Assembly (NCBI GenBank): GCA_947587565.1
Contig: CANPYA010000063.1
Coordinates: forward strand, 1 to 7,637
Source of the DNA: an uncultured Bacilli bacterium
Lineage (GTDB): Bacteria; Bacillota_I; Bacilli_A; RF39; UBA660
Reading direction: 5' to 3'
DNA length: 7,637 bases
This document shows positions 1 to 7,400 of the stretch, in pieces. The first letter of the stretch is position 1, and each line of letters starts with the position of its first letter. A model generated the notes under the pieces. It ran no database searches. It was not told the origin of the DNA and was given only the letters and a program-made list of their open reading frames with translations. The position numbers and the translations under genes are program-made.

Positions 1-2
1 AT

Positions 3-1808
3 CAAAAATTACTTGGGGAAATTGTCGAAATTAGAAGTGATGAAATAGAAGTAAGATTTCTAGGAGAATTCAATAATGGTCATTATAGTAATGGACTTCT
101 TAGAAAAGCAAGTTTAAATAGTAAGATAAGAGTAATTAATACCGAAGAATTACTAGAACTTATCGGAAAAGAAAGTAAGACTACTTTTGTCCTAGGACAA
201 AGTGCTACATATAAAAACTTTAATATTTGTCCAAGCATTAATGATTTATTTGCCAATCATATGTGTATATTTGGTAACTCGGGATCTGGTAAATCATGTG
301 GGGTATCTAGAGTAGTGCAAAATATTTTAAGTAATAAAAATGCTTTAGCTTATAATGCTAATTTAATTTTCTTTGATTCATTTGGCGAATATAAAAATGC
401 TTTTAAAAGTATTGATAGTATAAATAATTGTTATAATTATAAATTTGTGACAAGTCATATTAAAGATGATACAGATGTCGAAATAAATATTCCTCTTAAT
501 TTAATGAAAGTGGATGATTTTGCGATTCTTTTACAAGCCGATAAGCATTCGCAACTAACGATTATTGATCGAGCTTTAAAATATGCCAAAATATTTGCTT
601 TAGAAACTGATTCTGCTATAAAATATAAAAATCATATTATTGCTAATGCTTTAATTACGATTCTTTATAGTCAAGATTCAGCACGGCAAAAGAAAGATAA
701 TATTTTTACGATAATTGATACTTGTCATACGAAAGAATTTAATTTTGATTCGGTTATTCCTGGTGTTGGATATACAAGAAGTTTTAGTGAATGTTTTGAA
801 ATTGATGCTCATGGTCATTTTGGTGAAGAAGTATTAATTACCGATTATATACTTAAATTTATTGATGAAAATTTAGAAGATATCGATGAACCAGAAGATG
901 CAGTATTCACTTTAGAAGGTCTTGCTAAAGCTCTAGACTTTACTTTAATAAGTGAAGGATTTAATCAAAATAAAAATATGCATGATGATGCCCAATTAAT
1001 AAAGGTTAGACTTAATAATATTTTACATAATGATATGGGTCGTTTCTTTAGAGGAGATGAATATGTAACTCCGGCAAAATTTATTACTAATTTAGTTAGT
1101 AACAATAATAAGAAATCGCAAATTATTAATATTAACTTAGAAACTTTAGATGATGCTTATGCGAAAGCTTTAGTTAAAATATATTCTAGATTAATATTTG
1201 ATTTTGCTAAAGAAAATGCGAGTCGTGCCACAATTCCATTCCATTTATTCTTAGAAGAAGCTCATAGATATGTTCAACAAGATAATGATGTTTTCTTACT
1301 TGGTTATAATATTTTTGACCGGGTTGCAAAGGAAGGAAGAAAATATGGGGTTATCTTAGATATCATTAGTCAAAGACCAGTTGAAATAAGTGATACCGTT
1401 ATTGCTCAATGTTCAAACTTCTTAATCTTTAAAATGACGCACCCTAAAGATATTAAATATATTGAAGAAATGTTACCTAATATTAGTGCTGATGTTATTG
1501 AAAAGATGAAAATTTTACAACCAGGTACTTGTGTCGCCTTTGGATCAGCCTTTAAAATTCCGATGATTTGTAAGTTAGAGATGCCTAATCCAAGACCATT
1601 CTCCGCCAGTTGTGATGTTTCAGCTTATTGGGATCAAGAATATGATGCTAGTAATGATATAGGCACAAATGAAAATACCAATGAAACTGAACAAAAAGTA
1701 GAAGGACCAACTTTAGAAAATCGTTATGTTGATGTTAACCTTTTAAATAATGGAACACCTGGTGTTGAAATGAGTACAAATATTGAAACCAATGATGTTT
1801 TAAATTAA
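3..1808 (+). CDS. HerA/DUF87-family hexameric ATPase, 5'-truncated by window edge
   Basis: This is a partial gene. The frame is open from position 3, so the ATG at 261 is internal: it sits only four residues before the Walker A motif and would remove the N-terminal barrel. In window numbering (601 residues), residues 1-75 look like the HAS-barrel of HerA-type translocases. Walker A is GNSGSGKS (91-98). Walker B is FLEEAH (416-421), with the paired Glu and His typical of HerA. The arginine-finger region is KEGRKYG (443-449), and the conserved ISQRP follows at 455-459. Known HerA proteins are hexameric DNA-pumping ATPases that work with NurA in end resection, or with SIR2 or DUF4297 effectors in phage defence. 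No partner is visible here; it could lie upstream. The last 70 or so residues are acidic, Asn/Thr-rich and probably disordered. The HerA/DUF87 family call is firm; the cellular role is unknown. Confidence 0.85.
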   Translation, partial: QKLLGEIVEIRSDEIEVRFLGEFNNGHYSNGLLRKASLNSKIRVINTEELLELIGKESKTTFVLGQSATYKNFNICPSINDLFANHMCIFGNSGSGKSCGVSRVVQNILSNKNALAYNANLIFFDSFGEYKNAFKSIDSINNCYNYKFVTSHIKDDTDVEINIPLNLMKVDDFAILLQADKHSQLTIIDRALKYAKIFALETDSAIKYKNHIIANALITILYSQDSARQKKDNIFTIIDTCHTKEFNFDSVIPGVGYTRSFSECFEIDAHGHFGEEVLITDYILKFIDENLEDIDEPEDAVFTLEGLAKALDFTLISEGFNQNKNMHDDAQLIKVRLNNILHNDMGRFFRGDEYVTPAKFITNLVSNNNKKSQIININLETLDDAYAKALVKIYSRLIFDFAKENASRATIPFHLFLEEAHRYVQQDNDVFLLGYNIFDRVAKEGRKYGVILDIISQRPVEISDTVIAQCSNFLIFKMTHPKDIKYIEEMLPNISADVIEKMKILQPGTCVAFGSAFKIPMICKLEMPNPRPFSASCDVSAYWDQEYDASNDIGTNENTNETEQKVEGPTLENRYVDVNLLNNGTPGVEMSTNIETNDVLN

Positions 1809-1811
1809 AAA

Positions 1812-1842
1812 CTGATGCTATTTTTTAGCATCAGCTTTTTTT
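1812..1842. terminator. Bidirectional intrinsic terminator between convergent genes
   Basis: A perfect 9-bp stem (CTGATGCTA at 1812-1820 and TAGCATCAG at 1826-1834) closes a 5-nt loop. On the plus strand it is followed by a C and seven T's. On the minus strand it is followed by five T's and more AT-rich sequence, so it can stop both the HerA-like gene and typA. The minus-strand stem and loop contain the last codons and the TAG stop of typA. Confidence 0.85.
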
Positions 1843-3626
1843 CTAAGTTCAGTATTTAAAATAACTTTTCTAAGTCTTATGAAGTTTGGTGTAACCTCAA
1901 CTAGTTCATCTTGATTAATATAATCTAGAGCATACTCTAAAGTAATTGGTCTAGGTCTTTTTAAAACAACTGTTTTATCAGAGAAGGCCGCTCTTGTATT
2001 GGTAAGTTCTTTACCTTTGACAATATTTATAGCTAAATCATTATCTCTATTACATTCACCAACAATCATACCTTCATAAACTTCCGTATTAGGTTCGACA
2101 AACATAATGCCGCGGTCCTCTAATTGACCAATACCATAAGCAGTGGCTTTACCAGTTTCACTAGAAACCAAAACTCCTAGTTTTCTTTCCCCTAAATCAA
2201 CCGTAGCCACCGGCGCATATTCTTTAAAACTATGATTCATAATGCCATAACCTTTAGTTAAAGTCATAAAGTTAGTAGAAAAACCAATTAATCCTCGTGA
2301 GGGAATAGAGTAGGTAATTCTGGTTAGTGAACCAATATGGGTCATATTATCCATAATCGCCCCTCTGGTACTTAATTCTTCAATAACGCCACCCATGTAT
2401 TCATCATCAACTTCAATTTGTAAATCTTCATAAGGTTCACATTTAACGCCATCAATTTCTTTAATGATAACTTTAGGTTTAGATACTTGTAGTTCATAAC
2501 CTTCCCGGCGCATATTTTCAATTAAAATAGATAAGTGCAATTCACCCCGACCAGATACTAAGAAGTTTTCGGAATCAATTTGTTCAACTTTTAAACTGAC
2601 ATCTTTTTGAGTTTCCCGCATTAGCCTTTCCCCAATTTTTCTGGATGTTAATAATTTACCATCTTGTCCTGAGAAAGGAGAAGTGTTAACTCCAAATGTC
2701 ATTTGTAAGGTTGGTTCATCAATATGAATGATTGGTAAACGCTCATGATTACCAACTTCCGTGATGGTTTCTCCAACAGAAATATCTTCAAGACCGGCAA
2801 TTGCGACAATTTCACCCGCACTAGCCTCATTAATTTCGATTTTAGATAGAGCAGTAAAACCAAATAGTTTTTGCACTCTAAATTGTTTTTCGGTACCATC
2901 TAGTCTTAAACAATTAACCATTTCCCCAACTTTAACTTTCCCATTAAAGATTCGCCCAATGGCAATTCGGCCAACATAATCATTGTAATCAAGTAATGCT
3001 GGTTGAAATTGGAATGGTTTATTTACATCACCATTCGGTGCTTGAATTTCATTTACAATTAAATCAAGAACACATTTGAAAGATTTTTCTTGCGTGCTTG
3101 GATCAGGATCTAAACTAGATGTCCCATTTAAAGCAGAAGTGTAAGCCACTTTAAAATCTAATTGTTCATCAGAAGCTCCTAAATCTAAGAATAAACCTAA
3201 AACTTCATCAACAACTTCTTTAATTCTCGAAGTTGGTTTATCAACCTTATTAATAACCACAATCGGTTTAACTCCCGCATCAATAGCTTTCTTTAAAACA
3301 AATCTTGTTTGAGGCATTGGTCCTTCATAAGCATCTACTACTAAAATAACCCCATCAACCATTTTCATAATTCTTTCAACTTCGCCACCAAAGTCAGCAT
3401 GTCCTGGTGTATCTAAGATATTAATTTTAATCCCATTATACATAATGGAAGTAGTTTTGGCTAAAATAGTAATACCTCTTTCTTTTTCAATCGCATTGGA
3501 ATCCATTGAAAAATTTGTTACATCTTGATTTTCTCTAAAAGTTCCAACATATTTTAATATTTCATCAACCAAGGCTGTTTTACCATGGTCAACGTGTGCA
3601 ATAATTGCTACATTTCTAATTTCCAT
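1818..3626 (-). CDS. typA: Translational GTPase TypA/BipA
   Basis: Complete 602-aa ribosome-associated GTPase of the EF-G/LepA superfamily, at the family's usual length (about 600-615 aa). G1 is AHVDHGKT (10-17), the switch I motif is ERGITI (49-54), G3 is DTPGH (72-76), G4 is NKVD (126-129) and G5 is TSAL (163-166). An EF-Tu-like beta-barrel follows at about 200-290, then EF-G-like domains. The BipA-specific C-terminal domain begins near 480, with the characteristic GQLEDRG and DELVEVTP stretches. BipA binds the 70S ribosome and supports ribosome assembly and growth under cold or other stress. The start is set by an extended Shine-Dalgarno site just upstream and a strong promoter before it. 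The gene is monocistronic here, convergent with the HerA-like gene and divergent from the surface-protein operon. I see no truncation or missing motif. Confidence 0.97.
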   Translation of the reverse strand: MEIRNVAIIAHVDHGKTALVDEILKYVGTFRENQDVTNFSMDSNAIEKERGITILAKTTSIMYNGIKINILDTPGHADFGGEVERIMKMVDGVILVVDAYEGPMPQTRFVLKKAIDAGVKPIVVINKVDKPTSRIKEVVDEVLGLFLDLGASDEQLDFKVAYTSALNGTSSLDPDPSTQEKSFKCVLDLIVNEIQAPNGDVNKPFQFQPALLDYNDYVGRIAIGRIFNGKVKVGEMVNCLRLDGTEKQFRVQKLFGFTALSKIEINEASAGEIVAIAGLEDISVGETITEVGNHERLPIIHIDEPTLQMTFGVNTSPFSGQDGKLLTSRKIGERLMRETQKDVSLKVEQIDSENFLVSGRGELHLSILIENMRREGYELQVSKPKVIIKEIDGVKCEPYEDLQIEVDDEYMGGVIEELSTRGAIMDNMTHIGSLTRITYSIPSRGLIGFSTNFMTLTKGYGIMNHSFKEYAPVATVDLGERKLGVLVSSETGKATAYGIGQLEDRGIMFVEPNTEVYEGMIVGECNRDNDLAINIVKGKELTNTRAAFSDKTVVLKRPRPITLEYALDYINQDELVEVTPNFIRLRKVILNTELRKKADAKK

Positions 3627-3631
3627 CTATA

Positions 3632-3637
3632 TCACCC
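3632..3637 (-). promoter_or_regulatory. Ribosome binding site of typA
   Basis: Read on the minus strand, GGTGAT lies just before ATAG and the ATG. It pairs with the 5' part of the anti-Shine-Dalgarno sequence (complement AGGAGGTGATC), which explains the short apparent spacing and supports the start at 3626. Confidence 0.7.
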
Positions 3638-3650
3638 GTTTAACTAGAGT

Positions 3651-3680
3651 ATTATAGCATTGTTCCTAAAGAAAAGTAAA
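3651..3680 (-). promoter_or_regulatory. Sigma-A-type promoter of typA, extended -10
   Basis: Read on the minus strand: a -35 TTTACT (3675-3680), an 18-bp spacer and a perfect -10 TATAAT (3651-3656) preceded by TG one base upstream. Predicted transcription starts near 3644, giving a leader of about 18 nt. There is no room for a riboswitch or attenuator. Confidence 0.8.
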
Positions 3681-3743
3681 CCATAAATTTAGGTATTAGA
3701 CACAAAAGTGACAGAAAAAATTTTAAAAATTTAATTTTTAATA

Positions 3744-3772
3744 TTGTTATGGTTAATAATGTGTGTTAAAAT
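3744..3772 (+). promoter_or_regulatory. Probable promoter of the surface-protein operon
   Basis: A -35-like TTGTTA (3744-3749), a 17-bp spacer and a -10 TAAAAT (3767-3772) with an extended TG at 3764-3765. Transcription would start near 3779, at the edge of the ribosome binding site, so the leader would be only about 17 nt. Just upstream (3720-3743) is a run of A and T tracts with arms TTAAAAA and TTTTTAA around a 5-nt loop; it could act as an UP element. A TATACT at 3773-3778 is an alternative -10, but it would place the start inside the ribosome binding site. Confidence 0.5.
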
Positions 3773-3778
3773 TATACT

Positions 3779-3785
3779 AAGGTGG
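3779..3785 (+). promoter_or_regulatory. Ribosome binding site of the 227-aa gene
   Basis: AAGGTGG lies 10 nt before the ATG at 3796. It is one mismatch from the consensus AAGGAGG and supports that start. Confidence 0.7.
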
Positions 3786-3795
3786 CATAGATAGA

Positions 3796-4479
3796 ATGAA
3801 GATAGTAAAAAAACTAAAGCGTGATACGATAATTATTGTTTTGTCTGTATTTATTTTAACTCTACTTACAATTAGGGTGTCTTATGCAGCCTTTTTTGTC
3901 GTTAAATCGCAATCAACTGTTCAAAAATATGAAACTAAAGAATTAGAAGTTTTAATAAGTAAAGATGGAGCCACAGCTTCAAGCAAGATTAGTTTGCGTG
4001 AAATATTTCCAACTTTAAGAAGTGAGTTACCAACAGCAGCGGATACCCTTATAACGCAAGATGAAGGAAGTTTTTCTAAAATAACTTTAACTAACTCTGG
4101 TAGTTATGATGCGGAATATGTTGTAAGCATTGGCTACGATGATGCTTTACCGGAAGGTAAAACGACAAAAGATTTAATTTCTTTAAAATATTTAAATATT
4201 GGAATTTTAAATAAAACTACTAATAATTGGGTTAATTTTGGAGATGCCGAAAATGGTCGGTATTATATTCCAATTACTAATTTAGAAGAAAGTGAGCCAA
4301 ATGTATATCCCGTTTTAAATGGTACGATTGATCATGGGGCATCACAAAACTATGATTTTTATATTTGGCTAGATGAAGATACTCCAGTTGAAGAAATAGA
4401 AAAATTAGTTTATTTAAAATTAACGATTGACAGCACTACCTTAAATGATGGTGAAGATGCAGTAGTTAAGGGGGATTAA
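3796..4479 (+). CDS. Secreted TasA/camelysin-like protein with SipW-type signal (hypothetical)
   Basis: A 227-aa protein with no assigned function. The N-terminus is basic (KIVKKLKR, 2-9), then has a hydrophobic stretch (11-26) and a Ser-Tyr-Ala-Ala-Phe-Phe segment (29-34). This resembles the Tyr-Ala-x-Phe signal region of substrates of the SipW signal peptidase, such as TasA and CalY. Cleavage after Ala31 would fit the small-x-Ala rule. The remainder has alternating beta-strand patterns (for example KITLTNSG, 95-102, and YDFYIWLD, 186-193) and no cysteines, which suggests a beta-sandwich. The end is acidic, with no LPxTG motif or C-terminal membrane segment. It is the first gene of a tight operon with the 1051-aa repeat protein, and its fold landmarks recur in that protein's C-terminal domain. 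It may be a matrix or fibre subunit, or a companion of the large protein. Family placement is from pattern only; an uncleaved membrane anchor is also possible. Confidence 0.7.
   Translation: MKIVKKLKRDTIIIVLSVFILTLLTIRVSYAAFFVVKSQSTVQKYETKELEVLISKDGATASSKISLREIFPTLRSELPTAADTLITQDEGSFSKITLTNSGSYDAEYVVSIGYDDALPEGKTTKDLISLKYLNIGILNKTTNNWVNFGDAENGRYYIPITNLEESEPNVYPVLNGTIDHGASQNYDFYIWLDEDTPVEEIEKLVYLKLTIDSTTLNDGEDAVVKGD
4468..4474 (+). promoter_or_regulatory. Ribosome binding site of the 1051-aa gene
   Basis: AAGGGGG lies inside the last codons of the preceding gene, 6 nt before the ATG at 4481. With a 1-bp gap between stop and start, translation of the two genes is probably coupled. The site fixes the start. 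Confidence 0.8.
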
Positions 4480-4480
4480 G

Positions 4481-7400
4481 ATGTTTAACGATATAAATGT
4501 AGATTATAATGATGAAGAAGTACTTAAAAAGAAAAGGTTAATGGCTATTGTTTTAATGGTAATCATCATGTTAATGTGTTTGATATTAATGATTACTACT
4601 TTTACTTGGGAACTATTTGGTCAAAGACAATTTGGTGGTTCTAAACAATATCTTAATATCGATATTGATGGTGATGGTAAACCAGATCTTAATATTGATA
4701 TTGATGGCGATGGAATCCCGGATTTAAATATTACTTATGGTAATGATTTAGAAACGCCAAGATTTAATTTAGACTTAAATGGTGATAATATAGTGGATAA
4801 AAATGCCATTAATCAAGATCGCAATAATGATGGCAAATGTGATTTAAACTGTGATGTAAATGGTGATAATCACCCTGATTATAATATTGATTTAAATGGT
4901 GATGGTAAACCAGACCTTAATATTGATACCAATGATAATAAAGAACCGGATATTAATATTGATGTTAATGGAGATGGCAAACCAGATGTTAATTTAGATA
5001 TTGATGGAGATGGTAAACCAGATATTAATGTTGATCCTAATCCAGATAAACATATTACTGTTGATACCAGTGGTGATGGTGAAGGCGATGTTAAGACTGA
5101 AACTGATGGTAAGCCAGAAAAAAATCCAATGAATCAAGATAATGATAAAGATGGCAAATGTGATTTAAACTGTGATTTAAATGATGATGGTTGGCCAGAT
5201 TTAAATGTGGATATAGATGGAGATGGCAAACCAGATATTAATGTTGATACGAATAATAATGGACTTCCTGATGTTAATATTGATACCGATGGTAATGGTA
5301 AACCAGATATTAATATTGATATAAATGGTGATGGTAAACCAGATGTTAATGTTGATACCAATAAAGAGCCACATATTAATATTGATACTAATGGTGATGG
5401 AGAAGATGACATTGAAGCCGAAACTGATGGCAAACCAGATAAAAACCCAACTAACTATGATACTAATGGTGATGGTAAATGTGATTTAAACTGTGATATT
5501 GATGGTGATAAATACCCAGATATTAATATTGATATAAACGGTGATGGAACTCCAGATATGAATGTCGATGTTGATGGTGATTTAAAACCAGATATTAATA
5601 TCGATACCAATAAAAATGGTCTTCCAGATTTAAATATTGACTCCGATAATAATAAAAAACCAGATATTAATATTGATGTTAATGGTGATGGTGTACCAGA
5701 TGTTAATGTTGATGAAAATAAAGAGCCTCATTTATGGATAGATAATGATGATGATGGTGAAAAAGACTTTGAAGCTGAAACTGATGGTAAACCAGAAAAG
5801 AATCCAACCAATTACGATACCAATGGTGATGGCAAATGTGATTTAAACTGTGATATTGATGGTGATAAATACCCGGATATTAATGTTGATGTTGATAATG
5901 ATGGCAAATGTGATTTAAACTGTGATAAAGGTGATGATAAAAAGCCGGATCTAAATGTTGATGTTAATGGAGATGGAATTCCCGATATAAATATTGATAC
6001 TAATAATAATGGAATGCCAGATTTAAATATCGATACTGATGGAGATAAAGTACCAGATATAAATATTGATATTGATGGTGATTTAAAACCAGATATTAAC
6101 GTTGATACGGAACCTTTACCACACATTTGGATTGATACCGATGGTGATGGGGAAAAAGATGTGGAAGCGGAAACTGATGGTATTCCTGATAAGAACTTAA
6201 CTAATCAAGATACTAATGGTGATGGTAAGTGTGATTTAAACTGTGATACCAATGGTGATAAATTTCCAGATACCAATATTGATGTTGATGGTGATGGCGA
6301 TCCGGACTTAAATGTTGATAAAGATGGCGATGGTAAATGTGATTTAAATTGTGATGTTAATAAAGATGGTAAGCCAGATACAAATATTGATACCGATGAT
6401 GATGAACCAGATATTAATATTGATACCAATAATAATGGTCTACCAGATTTAAATGTAGATGTAGATGGTGATAAGAAACCAGATATTAATATTGATACCA
6501 ATAATGATCGTAAGCCAGATGTCAATGTTGATACCAATAAAGAACCACATATTAATATCGATACTGATGGTGATGATAAACCAGATGTTGAAGCGGAAAC
6601 TGATGGTATTCCAGAAACTAATATTGATACCGATGGTGATGGTAAAGCAGATTTAAATATTGATACAGATGGTGATGGTAAACCAGATGTTAATGTTGAT
6701 ACTAATGGGGATAAAAAACCAGATATTAATATTGATGTTAATAATGATGGTAATCCTGATATCAATATTGATAAAGATGATGATTTAGTACCAGATATTA
6801 ATATTGATACGAATAATAATCAAAAACCAGATTTAAATATTGATGTAGATAATGATGGTGAACCAGATATTAATGTCGATACAGATGGTGATTTTGAACC
6901 AGATATTAACCTTGATAAAACTCCAGAACCTAATATTGATATCGATACTGATAAAGATGGTTTAACAGATGTTACTGCCGAAACAGATGGTAAATGTGAT
7001 TTAAATTGTGATACTGATGGTGATAAAGTTCCAGATAGAAATATTGATGTTGATGATGATGGTATTTGTGATAAAAGATGTGATAATAAAGAACCTAGTC
7101 CAACTCAAGTAAATGCTTTACTTACTATTGCTAATGCTAGTGATTTAAGCTTATCTGTTAAGAAAGATGATTTATTCCCAGAATTTGGTGATAATGAATA
7201 TATTGATTATAAGAGTGAAACTAAAACATCCACTTTATCATTAGAAAGTTATGATGGAACAGTAACATGTAATTATGATGTAGTCTTTAATATTGAAGAG
7301 AATACCTTTAAGAATGAATACATTGCGGGTAATAATAATTATTTACCACTTAAACCACAAATATTTATAAGATTAAAAGGTTATAGTAGTGATAATTCAG

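Larger units (their letters stand above)
4652..7084 (+). repeat. Coding array of 36-bp (12-residue) TSP3-like repeats
   Basis: About 2.4 kb built from well over fifty in-frame 36-bp units of the type gat-rich LNIDTDGDGKPD. Units vary mainly at third codon positions and between Ile/Val/Leu or Asp/Asn. Most are exactly 12 codons. Exceptions are 10-codon units ending in Pro-His, one 11-codon unit (near 6379-6411) and longer units carrying an AETDG linker. Every length change is a multiple of three, so the frame never breaks. The GAT-rich repeats also create long spurious open frames on the minus strand (5134-5433, 5812-6126, 6205-6765). Confidence 0.95.

Noticed and set aside
261..263. ATG as the true start of the HerA-like gene
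   Set aside because: The frame is open upstream to the window edge, the translation there fits a HAS-barrel, and this start would leave only four residues before Walker A.
2699..2979. Short open frames overlapping typA on both strands (66 and 72 codons)
   Set aside because: They lie wholly inside conserved typA coding sequence and match no protein pattern I recognise.
3773..3778. TATACT as the main -10 box for the operon
   Set aside because: It would start transcription inside the ribosome binding site; the TG-extended TAAAAT just upstream, with a 17-bp spacer to TTGTTA, fits better.
6465..6656. 63-codon plus-strand frame rich in Met and Ile
   Set aside because: It is an out-of-frame reading of the repeat array, where GAT and AAT runs give ATT, ATG and ATA codons.
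5134..6765. Long minus-strand open frames (5134-5433, 5812-6126, 6205-6765) encoding Ser/Pro/Ile-rich repeats
   Set aside because: They are the reverse complement of the GAT-rich repeat codons and mirror the 36-bp periodicity; I assigned no start or ribosome binding site to them.
4652..7084. CRISPR array or non-coding satellite
   Set aside because: The repeats are contiguous 36-bp units without unique spacers and maintain one long reading frame with codon-level variation.
4652..7084. RTX toxin or dockerin repeats
   Set aside because: The GGxGxDxUx nonapeptide of RTX and the paired F-helices of dockerin are absent; unit length and DxDxDGxxD spacing fit TSP3 better.
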